A stretch of 64,000 nt of DNA from Pseudomonas sp. MWU13-2100 (GTDB lineage: Bacteria > Pseudomonadota > Gammaproteobacteria > Pseudomonadales > Pseudomonadaceae): positions 1 to 64,000 of the forward strand of contig NZ_JALLIX010000016.1 in NCBI RefSeq assembly GCF_023242365.1, read 5' to 3'. Below are positions 46,427 through 55,593 of the stretch, piece after piece (the stretch's first letter is position 1; each line of letters starts with the position of its first letter). The notes beneath the pieces are model-generated. The model ran no database searches and had not been told where the DNA came from. It was given only the letters and a program-made list of their open reading frames with translations. A program made the position numbers and the translations under genes.

Positions 46427-48547
46427 TTAGAAACTCATGTCCACCTTGGTCCAGAACGTGCGCCCCGGTTCGTTGATGGCCCGCGGGTCATTGGCCGGGT
46501 AGCCGAAGCCGGCGTTGCCCGCCAGGTTCAGGTGTTCGGCGTAGGCCTTGTCGAACAGGTTGTCGACGCCGCTGCTGAGCTTCACGTGGCTGTTGACCCG
46601 ATAGGCCGCGTTGAGGGAGAACACGCCGAAGCCGGCACTTCTGGAAAAGTCCCTGCCGACCACATTGCCTTCGTTCCGGTCGATGCGGTTCTGTCGCGCG
46701 ACCACCCGCCAGAGGCCCCCGGCACTCCAGTTGTCCTGGCTGTAGGTCAGGCCCAGGCGGCTGTCCAGCGGCGGCATCTGCGGCAGTGCCTTGCCATCGC
46801 TGGTGTTCTTGCCCCAGGCGTAGGCCAGGCTGGCATCGGCTTTCCAGTTGGAGGTCAAGCGGTAGGCCGCGCCGAGTTCGCCACCCATGATCCGCGCGTC
46901 GACATTGCGCGCCTGAGAGGTCGTGCCCATCATTCCCGGCTGGTAGTTGAACAGGATGAAGTCGCGCACCTGGCCGACATAACCCGAGGCCCAGGCTTCC
47001 AGGTCTTCGGTCTTGTACTGCAGGCCGATATCCAGCTGGGTGGTCTTTTCCGGCTTGATGGCATCGAAGGCATTGAGCGAGCCGCTCGGGCCCAGGTCGG
47101 GGGAGAACAGTTCCCAGTAGTCGGGGAAACGTTCGGCGTGACCCAGGCCGGCGTACAGCGTGGTTGGGGTTTCGGCCAGGTCATGTTCGTAGCGCATGAA
47201 ACCGCTGGGCAGGCTCTCGGCGCGGGTCTGGCCGGCGGTCGGGTTGGGCTGGGCGCTCATCCCGGAACCGATGCGCTGGCGAAAGTCCTTGGCCGAGGCC
47301 CGGTCCAGCCGGGCGCCGCTGATCAGGCGGTCGCGCTCGGCGGCGTACCAGGTCAGCTCGCCGAAGAGGCCGTAGTTGTGAAACTCGGCATCCCGGTTGC
47401 GCGGCAGGCTCTCGTAGGTGTCGATGCCCATGCTGCTGCGCTGGCGGTGTTCGTCGGTCTGCCCGTCGAGGCCGCCGATCAGTTGCCAGTCGGCCCAGCG
47501 CCAGGTGGCCTTGAGCCGCGCGCCGAGGCTGCGGCGGTCGACATTGGAGGCCATGGGCCCGGCCATCATCCCGGTGCCGGAGGGCTGGCGCAGGCTGTAG
47601 TTGTCCATCACGTGGTCGGCGTAGTTGTAGTAGACCTGGGCCTCGAGCTTGTCGAGCACTTCGCCAAGGTTCGACCTTTCAAAACGCAGGCCGAGGCTTT
47701 CGCGCTTGAACTGCGAACCGTCCATGCTGCGCCCGGCGTAACGGGCTTCGCCGTCGCCCTTGCCGGCAGTCAGTTCCAACAGGGTGTCGGGATCCGGCGT
47801 CCAACCCAGGGCGACGTCGCCATTCCACTTGTCGTAGCGCGAGGGCACGCTGTCACCGTTGCCATCCTTGTAGTCGCCGGCGCGGGCCTGGTTGCCGATC
47901 ACCCGGGCATAGCCCCGCGGGCCGCCGGCGGCGGCATCGACCACCTTGTCGAAACGCCCGTTGGAGCCGGCCAGCACACTGGCATTGACCCGCGTGCCGA
48001 GTTCGCCGAAGTGTTCCGGCTCACGGTCGAAGAGAATCGTGCCGGCGGAGGCGCCCGGCCCCCAGAGCACGGTTTGCGGCCCCTTGATCACCGTCAACTT
48101 GTCGTAGGTTTCCGGGGCGATGTAGGAGGTCGGTGCGTCCATCCGGCCGGGGCAGGCGCCGAGCATCTGGCCGCCATTGGTGAGGATATTCAGCCGCGAG
48201 CCGAACATGCCACGCAGCACCGGGTCGCCATTGGTACCGCCGTTGCGTACCAGGGCAAAGCCGGGGATGGTCTTGAGGTAGTCGCCGCCGTCACTGGCGG
48301 GGACCGGCTGGCGCGGATCCTTGGGGTCGGTGATCACCGTCAGCGGCGAGCTCGGGGCGATGGCGGTAATGACTGTCGGGGCGATTTCCCGAGCGGTATC
48401 GTCCGGCGAGTCGGCGGCGAAGACGGCAGGGGCGAGCAAGGCGCCGCACATCAGCGCGGTGCCCTGGCGCAGACGAGCACGGGCCTCGTTCAGGGCGAAC
48501 AGGGAAGACGCCCGGGCAGCGCGCGGGCGAGTGTTTGCAGTGGACAT
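46427..48547 (-). CDS. oprC: TonB-dependent copper receptor OprC
   Basis: A 706-residue TonB-dependent outer-membrane receptor of the OprC/NosA family. The plug domain carries GACPGRMDAPTSYIAPETYD; the barrel ends VDMSF with a terminal Phe. OprC binds Cu through CxxxM and HxM; here Cys132, Met136, His312 and Met314 occupy these places, with the same 180-residue spacing as P. aeruginosa OprC (C143/M147/H323/M325 from memory). Start ATG 48547 is chosen over TTG 48565. A signal region lies at about residues 25-45. The gene sits with PCu(A)C and DUF2946 copper-related genes. Confidence 0.92.
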   Translation of the reverse strand: MSTANTRPRAARASSLFALNEARARLRQGTALMCGALLAPAVFAADSPDDTAREIAPTVITAIAPSSPLTVITDPKDPRQPVPASDGGDYLKTIPGFALVRNGGTNGDPVLRGMFGSRLNILTNGGQMLGACPGRMDAPTSYIAPETYDKLTVIKGPQTVLWGPGASAGTILFDREPEHFGELGTRVNASVLAGSNGRFDKVVDAAAGGPRGYARVIGNQARAGDYKDGNGDSVPSRYDKWNGDVALGWTPDPDTLLELTAGKGDGEARYAGRSMDGSQFKRESLGLRFERSNLGEVLDKLEAQVYYNYADHVMDNYSLRQPSGTGMMAGPMASNVDRRSLGARLKATWRWADWQLIGGLDGQTDEHRQRSSMGIDTYESLPRNRDAEFHNYGLFGELTWYAAERDRLISGARLDRASAKDFRQRIGSGMSAQPNPTAGQTRAESLPSGFMRYEHDLAETPTTLYAGLGHAERFPDYWELFSPDLGPSGSLNAFDAIKPEKTTQLDIGLQYKTEDLEAWASGYVGQVRDFILFNYQPGMMGTTSQARNVDARIMGGELGAAYRLTSNWKADASLAYAWGKNTSDGKALPQMPPLDSRLGLTYSQDNWSAGGLWRVVARQNRIDRNEGNVVGRDFSRSAGFGVFSLNAAYRVNSHVKLSSGVDNLFDKAYAEHLNLAGNAGFGYPANDPRAINEPGRTFWTKVDMSF

Positions 48548-48644
48548 AAGCGTTCCATCATTCAAGCGAATACAACACGGCCGCCGCCCCGGAACTGTGG
48601 GTTACAGTCCAGGCGGGCCGGGTGAGAAGGTGGTGTGTCGTGGC

Positions 48645-49070
48645 TTAATGGAACGCGGGCGGGGCGCGGGTGCGGGCACCGGGGAAGGTGGTTTGCCGGG
48701 CGTGGCCCAGGCAGGTCTGGGGGGCGCCCGTGATTGTCGGCCTGGGGCCGTCAAGGGCGGCGAAGCCCGGGGTCTGCGGCAGGGCCGGGCAACTGAACAG
48801 CAGGGTGCAATAGCCGCATTTTTCCCATAGCGCGTGGTGCTCGGCGCTGGGGGCGTGATGCTCGTCGGCACCTGGTGCCATGACGATGCCTGCCTGCCCA
48901 GGCATCTCCATCGACATGTCCATGCTCATCGACATGGGCATGCGGTGATCCATCGGCATCGCCTGGGAAATCAGCGGTCCGATAAAGATCATCAGCATGG
49001 CGAACAGGCTCAGCCAGCTGCCGCGTATTTGCGCGCGGGAGCGGGGTGACCTGAAGCGTGCGGTGCGCAT
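48645..49070 (-). CDS. DUF2946 family protein, Met/His-rich
   Basis: A 141-residue exported protein of the DUF2946 family. One hydrophobic segment (SWLSLFAMLMIFIGPLISQA) acts as signal anchor, followed by a Met/His-rich stretch (MPMDHRMPMSMSMDMSMEMP) and a CGYC motif, all apt for Cu(I) binding. DUF2946 proteins commonly neighbour copper receptors and PCu(A)C proteins. ATG 49070 is preferred over TTG 49079. oprC follows downstream and the PCu(A)C gene precedes it on the same strand. Function is inferred from context. Confidence 0.8.
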   Translation of the reverse strand: MRTARFRSPRSRAQIRGSWLSLFAMLMIFIGPLISQAMPMDHRMPMSMSMDMSMEMPGQAGIVMAPGADEHHAPSAEHHALWEKCGYCTLLFSCPALPQTPGFAALDGPRPTITGAPQTCLGHARQTTFPGARTRAPPAFH

Positions 49071-49091
49071 GGCGCTCAAGGGCGTTGTCGG

Positions 49092-49586
49092 TTATTGAGC
49101 GTGCGCGTGGTCCATATGGCTCATCTCATCCGTCCCGGCCGGCGGCTGTTTCTGCACCGACACCTCGACGGTCACCGCGCCGGCCTTTGCAAAGTGCAGG
49201 GTCAGCGGGAAGTGCTTGCCATCCTGCAACAGGCTGCGGTCCTTGAGGTCCAGCAACATCACATGATAGGCCATGGGCGCGAATCTCACTTCGCCGCCGG
49301 CGGGCACGTCGACGCTGGCGACCTGCTGCATTTTCATCAGGTCGAGCTGCATCACATGTTCATGCAGTTCGGCCTTGCCGGCGATGGGACTGTCGACGCC
49401 GGTCAGGCGGTCGGCCGTGGTGCCCGGGTTGTGAATCACGAAATAGGCCGCCACCGTCGGCGCGTTGGATGGCAGTTCCTGGGACCAGGGATGGCTGATT
49501 TTCAGCTCGCCGACCTTGAATTCATCAGCATTGGCAAAGCAGGCGGGCAGCAGCAGGGCGGCCAGCAACAGGGCATTCTTGAACAT
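49092..49586 (-). CDS. PCu(A)C periplasmic copper chaperone
   Basis: A 164-residue exported copper chaperone. The signal peptide (MFKNALLLAALLLPACFANA) is followed by the PCu(A)C domain. The classical H-x10-M-x21-H-x-M copper site is exactly present as His75, Met86, His108 and Met110 (AYHVML), and a His-rich tail MSHMDHAHAQ is added. PCu(A)C delivers Cu(I) to the CuA site of cytochrome c oxidase or to periplasmic acceptors. Start ATG 49586 is chosen because the signal peptide begins there. It lies between two DUF2946 genes. Confidence 0.93.
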   Translation of the reverse strand: MFKNALLLAALLLPACFANADEFKVGELKISHPWSQELPSNAPTVAAYFVIHNPGTTADRLTGVDSPIAGKAELHEHVMQLDLMKMQQVASVDVPAGGEVRFAPMAYHVMLLDLKDRSLLQDGKHFPLTLHFAKAGAVTVEVSVQKQPPAGTDEMSHMDHAHAQ

Positions 49587-49634
49587 GGTGGTTCTCCATA
49601 ACGATTCATGACGCACACGGACTGCGGGTGTGAG

Positions 49635-50036
49635 TCAGGCTAGCGGAGAAGCCCTGGGGTTGAGCGAGGGCCATTGCTGGCGCGGGGTGGGTGGGGCGAT
49701 ATCGGTGGCGTGCCGTGCCCGAAGGGTTTCGCTCTGCACCAGCGGCAGTTGGGCAATATGGCCGGGCAACGCCAGCAGTGACGCGTGGCCGGCGCAGCAC
49801 CAGCAGTGCTGCATGTTGGAATGGTCGTCGTTCTGCGGAGCTTGCTGTTCCAGCTTGCCGAGGTCGATGGCCACCAGCCGGGTGCCACTGGCCGAGCAGA
49901 AACTGCCCCACAGCAGTTGCTCCGGGATCGAGTTTTCCGAGGCCTGCGCCATGGCTCCGGACATCGGCATGGCGAGCAGATTGAACAGCACTGCGAAGCA
50001 GGCGATCCAGGCAATTGCTAGCCGTTGTCGGGACAT
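49635..50036 (-). CDS. DUF2946 family protein with CWCC motif
   Basis: A 133-residue DUF2946-family protein with an N-terminal hydrophobic segment (IAWIACFAVLFNLLAMPMSG) and a central HSNMQHCWCCAGH metal-site-like motif. It lies at the upstream end of the copper cluster and is probably the first gene of the unit DUF2946-PCu(A)C-DUF2946-oprC. DUF2946 function is unknown; Cys/His content and context point to copper handling in the periplasm. Confidence 0.82.
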   Translation of the reverse strand: MSRQRLAIAWIACFAVLFNLLAMPMSGAMAQASENSIPEQLLWGSFCSASGTRLVAIDLGKLEQQAPQNDDHSNMQHCWCCAGHASLLALPGHIAQLPLVQSETLRARHATDIAPPTPRQQWPSLNPRASPLA

Positions 50037-50181
50037 GGAAGGATTTCCGTGAGGGTTTTCAAACAGATGGGTTATTTAGCCTGAACGTCCTTCATAAGTA
50101 AAAGCGCGAGCTGCGGTGAAAGGTCGCAAGCTTGTGTAGGGCTTGTCGGTGATTCTTGTGCACAAGCGTAGCAGGATGCCG

Positions 50182-50331
50182 TCACTGCGCCGGAACGGCA
50201 TGGACCTCGATCTTCACGCCCAGGGTGGCGGCTTCATCCAGCAATGCCTGGGCGAACGCCGGGTCGCGCTGCGCCCGCTCGGCGATGGTCTGTTTGACAC
50301 TGCGAGTAAGGGCCATGAGGTTTGTCGACAT
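50182..50331 (-). pseudogene. Internally deleted antitoxin-like regulator remnant
   Basis: A 49-codon frame (MSTNLMALTRSVKQTIAERA, then QRDPAFAQALLDEAATL, then GVKIEVHAVPAQ). The first 39 residues match the N-terminus of a common Pseudomonas antitoxin/XRE-like regulator of about 100 residues as I remember it, and the last 12 match its C-terminal strand; the HTH-containing middle is missing. It may be an in-frame deletion remnant or a short real protein. It sits in the 308-bp gap between the copper cluster and cobK; the rest of the gap (50037-50181) should hold the copper unit's promoter, though no clear operator was found. Confidence 0.5.
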
Positions 50332-50344
50332 TGATCATTGTGTT

Positions 50345-51094
50345 TTAAAGGTAACGTTTAGGTTGCTGTTGTGGCAGGTACTTTGCCAACGCCGCGAGTG
50401 TTTCACCTAGCGTCTGGAACTCCCGCTCCACCGCTGGCAATGCCGGTCGCTGGAGAATCAGCACCGGTATTCCGAGTTCCCGAGCCACCTGTAGCTTGGG
50501 TTCGGTTGCGCTGCTGCCGCTGTTCTTGCTGATCAGCACGTCGATGGCACGGCGCTCGAACAGGGCGCGCTCGTCTTCCAGCAGGAAGGGCCCGCGTGCA
50601 CCGATGACTTCGCAGCGGGCATTGCCCGGATAAGTATCCAGGGCGCGCAGGGTCCAGAATTGCCCGGCGGGAATTTCTTCCAGATGTTGCAGGGGCTCGC
50701 GGCCGAGGGTGAACAGCGGGCGCTGGAAGGGTTTGAGGGCTTCGACCAGGTCGGCCCAGTCGGCAATTTCGCGCCAGTCGTCGCCAGGTTCCGCAACCCA
50801 GGCCGGGCGTCGTAGCGCCCAGCAGGGGATACCGCTCAGGCGGGCGGCCGTGGCGGCGTTGCCGCTGATTTGCGCGGCATAGGGGTGGGTGGCGTCCAGC
50901 AGCAGGTTGATGCCCTGATCCTTGATGAATTGCGCCAGACCCTCGGCGCCACCGTAACCGCCGACCCGGACCTGGCACTGCAAGTCCGTGGGGACCCGGC
51001 CGACACCCGCCAGGCTGTAGATATGCTTGGGGCCCAAGGTCCGGGCAATCGCCAGTGCTTCGGTGACGCCACCGAGCAGCAACAGGCGTTTCAT
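50345..51094 (-). CDS. cobK: Precorrin-6A reductase CobK
   Basis: A 249-residue CobK/CbiJ-family enzyme that reduces precorrin-6A (or cobalt-precorrin-6A) with NADPH. Recognisable parts are the N-terminal [37 protein letters not shown] and [20 protein letters not shown]. It overlaps cbiD by 4 bp and is the last gene of the minus-strand cob unit cobL-cbiD-cobK. It is followed by the antitoxin-like remnant. Confidence 0.93.
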   Translation of the reverse strand: MKRLLLLGGVTEALAIARTLGPKHIYSLAGVGRVPTDLQCQVRVGGYGGAEGLAQFIKDQGINLLLDATHPYAAQISGNAATAARLSGIPCWALRRPAWVAEPGDDWREIADWADLVEALKPFQRPLFTLGREPLQHLEEIPAGQFWTLRALDTYPGNARCEVIGARGPFLLEDERALFERRAIDVLISKNSGSSATEPKLQVARELGIPVLILQRPALPAVEREFQTLGETLAALAKYLPQQQPKRYL

Positions 51095-52188
51095 GACAGC
51101 CCTCCGGCATGACCGACGACACCGCCCTGGCGGTCGATGGCGAAGACTTCCACCTGGACCTGTCTGGGGACCACGCCGCGGGCGAAGTCGCGGGCTCGCC
51201 GACAGACCGCGTCACCCAGGGCGATGCCCGCCGCGCTGGCCATGGCCAGCGCCTGCTGGCTGGTATTGGCCTGGATAATCGCGTCCTGCAAGGCCTGGTC
51301 GGCGCCAACCTCGGCGGCCCATTCGGCCAGTTGCGCCAGGTCGATGCTCGAATGCCGGCTGTGCAGGTCCATGTGCCCGGCCGCCAACTTGCTGATCTTG
51401 CCGAAGCCGCCGCACAGGCTCAGTTTGTCCACCGGAACCTTGCGCAGGTGCTTGAGCACCGCGCCGACGAAGTCGCCCATTTCGATCAGGGCGATTTCCG
51501 GCAGGTCGTAGACGCGGCGCATGGTGTCCTCGCTGGCGTTGCCGGTGCAGGCGGCGATATGCAGGTAGCCGTTGCTCTTGGCGACGTCGATGCCCTGCTG
51601 GATCGAGGCGATATAGGCCGCGCAGGAAAACGGCCGGACGATGCCGCTGGTGCCAAGGATCGACAGCCCGCCGAGAATGCCCAGGCGTGGGTTCATGGTT
51701 TTCAGCGCCAGGGCTTCGCCGTCGCGGACATTGACGGTGACCGCGAAGCCGCCGGTGTGGTCCAGTTCGGCGGCCAGTTGCAGCAGATGGTCAGTGATCA
51801 TCCGGCGTGGCACCGGGTTGATCGCCGGCTCGCCGACGGCCAGGACCAGGCCGGGGCGGGTGACGGTGCCGACGCCTTTCCCCGCATGAAAGCTTACGCC
51901 GGGTTTGGCGGTCAACCGCACTTGCGTGTAGAGCAGGGCGCCGTGGGTGACATCCGGATCGTCGCCGGCATCCTTGATAGTGCCGGCCTCGGCGCCGTCG
52001 TCATGACGGCGACAGAATTCCAGGCGCATGTCCACGCGCTTGCCCTTGGGCAGGGTGATCTGCACCGCATCGCAGCTGATGCCGCTGAGCAGCAGGCGCG
52101 CCGCCGCCAGGGCGGTGGCGGTGGCGCAACTGCCGGTGGTCAGGCCACTGCGCAGGGGCGCGGGTTGTTCGGCGGTTTCATCACGCAT
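51091..52188 (-). CDS. cbiD: Cobalt-precorrin-5B C1-methyltransferase CbiD
   Basis: A 365-residue CbiD enzyme. It begins [20 protein letters not shown], which is diagnostic, and includes [16 protein letters not shown] and [19 protein letters not shown]. CbiD performs C1 methylation and loss of acetaldehyde, usually described for the anaerobic pathway, in which CobF does the aerobic equivalent. It overlaps cobK by 4 bp and lies 120 bp after cobL with a REP sequence between. Its presence together with CobG marks a mixed route. Confidence 0.94.
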   Translation of the reverse strand: MRDETAEQPAPLRSGLTTGSCATATALAAARLLLSGISCDAVQITLPKGKRVDMRLEFCRRHDDGAEAGTIKDAGDDPDVTHGALLYTQVRLTAKPGVSFHAGKGVGTVTRPGLVLAVGEPAINPVPRRMITDHLLQLAAELDHTGGFAVTVNVRDGEALALKTMNPRLGILGGLSILGTSGIVRPFSCAAYIASIQQGIDVAKSNGYLHIAACTGNASEDTMRRVYDLPEIALIEMGDFVGAVLKHLRKVPVDKLSLCGGFGKISKLAAGHMDLHSRHSSIDLAQLAEWAAEVGADQALQDAIIQANTSQQALAMASAAGIALGDAVCRRARDFARGVVPRQVQVEVFAIDRQGGVVGHAGGLS

Positions 52189-52257
52189 GACCTATCACCT
52201 GCGGGGCCGGGCTGCCCGGTGTCGAGGGCCTTGGGGCTTGTGGCGAGAGTGGCGACG

Positions 52258-52283
52258 CCATCGCCAGCAAGCCGGCTCTTACA
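52258..52283. repeat. REP sequence
   Basis: CCATCGCCAGCAAGCCGGCT, a slightly diverged copy of the GCCGGCAAGCCGGC family, lies in the 120-bp cobL-cbiD gap. Confidence 0.7.
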
Positions 52284-52308
52284 GAGGTGTGGTGTGTGTT
52301 CGGGCTGT

Positions 52309-53511
52309 TCACGGTTTGACCACGTCGAGCAGGGTGATCGGCAAGGCCTGGCGCCAGGTGTCGAAATCCCCCAGCGGTTGGGCCTGGGCGATATGGATGC
52401 GCGTCAGTTCGCCGCCATGGGCCTGGCGCCAGTTCATCAACAGCATTTCGCTTTGCAGGGTCACGGCATTCGCCACCAGCCGGCCTCCCGGCTTGAGTCG
52501 GGCCCAGCAACTGTCCAGCACCCCGGGACGGGTGACGCCGCCGCCGATAAAAATCGCGTCCGCTGGCTCCAGCCCTTGCAGAGCTTCAGGCGCACTGCCG
52601 CGGATCAATTGCAGGCCCGGCACGCCGAGGCTGTCGCGGTTGCGTTCGATCAACTGTTGGCGCCCGGCATCGGCCTCGATGGCAATAGCCCGGCAACTGG
52701 GGTGCGCACGCATCCATTCGATGCCAATCGAACCGCTGCCCGCGCCGACATCCCACAACAGTTCGCCCGGCACCGGGGCGAGGCGGGCGAGGGTGATGGC
52801 ACGGACATCGCGTTTGGTCAGCTGTCCATCATGCTCGAAGGCACTGTCCGGCAGCCCGCCGATGCGCGACAGGCGCGGCGTGCCTGGCGCGGCCAGGCAT
52901 TCGATGGCGACCAGGTTCAGGTCGGCGATCGGCGGGTCGCTCCAGTCGTCGGCCAACCCGTCGATCCGCCGTTCCGCCGGGCCGCCGAGGTGTTCCAGCA
53001 CGCTGATCCGACTCGGACCGAAACCCCGTTCACGCAGCAGCGCGGCAATCGCAGCGGGACTCAGGCCGTCATTGCTCAGCAGCAGCAGGCGCATGCCGCT
53101 GTGCAGGTGCGCATTGACGGCGGCCAGCGGACGGGCGACCACCGAGAGCGTCACCACATCCTGCAAGGCCCAACCCATGCGGGCGGCGGCCAGCGAGCAG
53201 GAGGAGGGCGCGGGCAAGACCTGTATTTCCTCGGCGGCGACCCGGCGCGCCAGGCTGGCGCCGACACCGAACAACATCGGGTCGCCGCTGGCCAGCACAC
53301 AAGTCGGCTGACCCTGCAGCGCCAGCACCGATTCCAGGGAGAACGGGCTCGGCCAGTTCAGGCGCTCGGCACGGATCCCGGCCGGCAGCAGGTCAAGCTG
53401 ACGCTGGCCGCCGAATATCCGCGAAGCCGTCGACAGGGCCGCTCGGGCCTGCTCGCCGAGGCCACTGAAGCCGTCTTCACCGATCCCCACGATTGTCAGC
53501 CAAGGCACCAT
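52309..53511 (-). CDS. cobL: Precorrin-6Y C5,15-methyltransferase (decarboxylating) CobL
   Basis: A 400-residue bifunctional enzyme: an N-terminal CbiE-type methyltransferase ([33 protein letters not shown]) and a C-terminal CbiT-type domain with SAM-binding [18 protein letters not shown] near residue 260. It methylates C5 and C15 and decarboxylates the acetate side chain of the corrin precursor. ATG 53511 is preceded by GAGG about 7 bases before. It is the first gene of the minus-strand cob unit and diverges from cobG across 89 bp. Confidence 0.94.
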   Translation of the reverse strand: MVPWLTIVGIGEDGFSGLGEQARAALSTASRIFGGQRQLDLLPAGIRAERLNWPSPFSLESVLALQGQPTCVLASGDPMLFGVGASLARRVAAEEIQVLPAPSSCSLAAARMGWALQDVVTLSVVARPLAAVNAHLHSGMRLLLLSNDGLSPAAIAALLRERGFGPSRISVLEHLGGPAERRIDGLADDWSDPPIADLNLVAIECLAAPGTPRLSRIGGLPDSAFEHDGQLTKRDVRAITLARLAPVPGELLWDVGAGSGSIGIEWMRAHPSCRAIAIEADAGRQQLIERNRDSLGVPGLQLIRGSAPEALQGLEPADAIFIGGGVTRPGVLDSCWARLKPGGRLVANAVTLQSEMLLMNWRQAHGGELTRIHIAQAQPLGDFDTWRQALPITLLDVVKP

Positions 53512-53600
53512 CTGAAATCCTCAAAACACAGCGGTTCCGACAGGCAGGCTTTTCATGCCATCGGACAAAGCAGGCATAATACCGCGCCTGCGAGGGCGAA

Positions 53601-54974
53601 ATGCTCTTCAATAGCAGCCTATACCTTTCCTTTACTGCCGGTCGCCCCTTGAACCAACGTCCGCCCGTCACCGCTATTCGTCCCTCGGCCTGCCCGGGAT
53701 TGCTGCGTATCGTCCCGGCGCTGGACGGCGGTATCTGCCGGATCAAGCTGGCCGGCGGGGTGATCGGCAGCGCCCAGGCCCAGGCCGTGGCCCGGGCGGC
53801 TGAACGCTATGCCGGTGGGGTGATCGAGGCGACCAACCGGGCCAACCTGCAGATTCGCGGTATCGGTGATCAACAGGCCGCGCTGATCGACGAATTGCTG
53901 GACGCAGGCCTCGGGCCGACCACGCCGGCGGGCGACGACGTGCGCAACCTGATGCTCAGCCCGAGCGCGGGTATCGACCGTCAGTTGTTGATCGACACGC
54001 GGCCTCTGGCTGAACAGATCCTGGCGACCTTGCAGACTCATCCGCGTTTTCATGAACTGTCGGCCAAGTTCGCGCTGCAACTGGACGGCGGCGAAGCCCT
54101 GGCGATGCTGGAGCATCCCCACGACCTGTGGCTGTCGGCGTTGCTGCTGGACGATCAGCCGTACCTGGCGTTCGGCCTGGCCGGCTGTCCGGCCAACGAC
54201 CTGGCGCTGGCCGCCGTGCCCCTGGCCGAAGGGCATGGGCTGGTGCTGGCGGTGCTGGAGCTGTTCCTTGATCTGGCTCGTCCCGAGCAGACGCGCATGC
54301 GTCATCTGCTGGCTGAAATCACACCCGCCGAGTTTCTCGCGCAGTTGACCCCGCGCCTCGGTTTTGAGCCTGTGACGGTGCCGTCCTGGCATCGAGCCGC
54401 GGCCCCCGGCCTGCTGCATATCGGCACTTATCCACAGCGCCAGCCAGGACGTGTTTGCATTGGCGCGGTGGCGCCCCTGGGCCGGCTCGACACGGCGATG
54501 CTCGACGGCGTGGCCCGGCTGGCCAGTGAATATGGCGATGCCAGCCTGCGTCTGACGCCCTGGCAGAGCCTGTTGCTGCCCAATATCCGGGCCGAAGACG
54601 CGGCCGCCGTGACCACGCGGCTGCAAGACCTCGGGTTGTTATGCGACGCGGCTGACGCCCTGGCGCAACTGATCGCCTGCACCGGCTCGGCAGGTTGCGG
54701 CAAAGGCCTGGCCGAGACCAAGGCCGACGCCCGCACGCTGGCGCTACACCTGCAAGATCAGCCCCGGGGCGTGCACCTGTCCGGTTGCGCACGTTCCTGC
54801 GCGGCGGCCCATGTCGCGCCGGTTACCTTGCTGGCAGTTGCGCCCGGCCATTACGACCTCTATTTCCGCGATGCCGCGCACCCGGGCTTCGGCCGGTTGC
54901 ACGCCCGCCACCTTACTATTGATGCGGCGGGCGCCCTGCTGGCAGCCCGCTCACGGAGCAACACCGATGATTGA
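53601..54974 (+). CDS. cobG: Precorrin-3B synthase CobG
   Basis: A 457-residue sirohaem/[4Fe-4S] enzyme of the nitrite/sulfite reductase fold that converts precorrin-3A to precorrin-3B with O2, the oxygen-dependent step of cobalamin synthesis. The cluster cysteines are visible in IACTGSAGCGKG (C-x5-C) and LSGCARSC (C-x3-C). ATG 53601 has a weak GAGGG upstream; TTG 53649, before NQRPPVTAIRPSACPG, is an alternative start. The gene overlaps cobH by 8 bp. It leads the plus-strand unit cobG-cobH-cobI-cobJ. Confidence 0.9.
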   Translation: MLFNSSLYLSFTAGRPLNQRPPVTAIRPSACPGLLRIVPALDGGICRIKLAGGVIGSAQAQAVARAAERYAGGVIEATNRANLQIRGIGDQQAALIDELLDAGLGPTTPAGDDVRNLMLSPSAGIDRQLLIDTRPLAEQILATLQTHPRFHELSAKFALQLDGGEALAMLEHPHDLWLSALLLDDQPYLAFGLAGCPANDLALAAVPLAEGHGLVLAVLELFLDLARPEQTRMRHLLAEITPAEFLAQLTPRLGFEPVTVPSWHRAAAPGLLHIGTYPQRQPGRVCIGAVAPLGRLDTAMLDGVARLASEYGDASLRLTPWQSLLLPNIRAEDAAAVTTRLQDLGLLCDAADALAQLIACTGSAGCGKGLAETKADARTLALHLQDQPRGVHLSGCARSCAAAHVAPVTLLAVAPGHYDLYFRDAAHPGFGRLHARHLTIDAAGALLAARSRSNTDD

Positions 54975-55593
54975 TTACATCCGCGACGGTCAGGAGATCT
55001 ATCGCAACTCCTTCGCGATCATTCGCGCGGAAGCCAACCTGGCACGGATTCCCGAGGATCTGGAGAAGCTCGCCGTACGGGTGATCCACGCCTGCGGCAT
55101 GGTCGACGCCATTGACGGCCTGCAATTCTCCCCGGGCGCCGGCAAGGCCGGGCGCGAGGCCCTGGCGGCCGGCGCGGCGATTCTCTGCGATGCGCGGATG
55201 GTCAGCGAAGGCGTGACCCGTGCGCGCCTGCCGGCCGACAACCCGGTAATCTGCACCCTGCGCGACGAGCGCGTGCCCGAGTTGGCCCAAGCGCTGGGCA
55301 ATACCCGCTCGGCGGCGGCGCTGGAACTGTGGCGGCCATATCTGGAAGGCAGCGTGGTGGTGATCGGCAACGCGCCGACGGCGCTGTTCTACTTGCTGGA
55401 AATGCTCGATGCCGGCGCGCCGAAGCCAGCGTTGATCCTCGGTTTCCCAGTGGGCTTTGTCGGCGCCGCCGAATCCAAGGCGATGCTCGCGGCCGACAGC
55501 CGGGGCGTGCCGTTCGTGATCATGCAGGGCCGGCTCGGTGGCAGCGCCATGGCTGCCGCGGCGGTGAATGCCCTCGCTACGGAGATTGAATGA
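54967..55593 (+). CDS. cobH: Precorrin-8X methylmutase CobH
   Basis: A 208-residue precorrin-8X methylmutase, the enzyme that moves the C11 methyl to C12 to give hydrogenobyrinic acid. Diagnostic stretches are [24 protein letters not shown] (with the catalytic His in RVIHACGM), [17 protein letters not shown] and [16 protein letters not shown] 54967 lies within the end of cobG, and its stop overlaps the cobI start, so the unit is tightly coupled. Confidence 0.95.
   Translation: MIDYIRDGQEIYRNSFAIIRAEANLARIPEDLEKLAVRVIHACGMVDAIDGLQFSPGAGKAGREALAAGAAILCDARMVSEGVTRARLPADNPVICTLRDERVPELAQALGNTRSAAALELWRPYLEGSVVVIGNAPTALFYLLEMLDAGAPKPALILGFPVGFVGAAESKAMLAADSRGVPFVIMQGRLGGSAMAAAAVNALATEIE

Noticed and set aside
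46391..48625. A plus-strand open frame of more than 740 codons opposite oprC
   Set aside because: Antisense shadow of the receptor gene; no recognisable domain, no ribosome-binding site.
50037..50181. A CueR-type copper operator upstream of the copper cluster
   Set aside because: A TTGCGA hexamer with 19-bp spacing to an AT-rich hexamer exists, but no dyad of the CueR type was found.
50143..50334. A plus-strand 63-codon frame upstream of cobK
   Set aside because: The complementary strand carries the more convincing antitoxin-like remnant; this frame is its antisense.
53512..53600. A cobalamin riboswitch between the divergent cobL and cobG genes
   Set aside because: Only 89 bp are available, too short for the aptamer, and no B12-box sequence is visible. 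A GCAGGC/GCCTGC inverted repeat at 53570-53591 is present but too small to support it.
51109..53652. A plus-strand open frame of more than 840 codons opposite cbiD and cobL
   Set aside because: It is antisense to well-recognised genes; long shadow frames are expected at this GC content and its composition (Gln/Gly/Arg-rich, no motif) is not protein-like.
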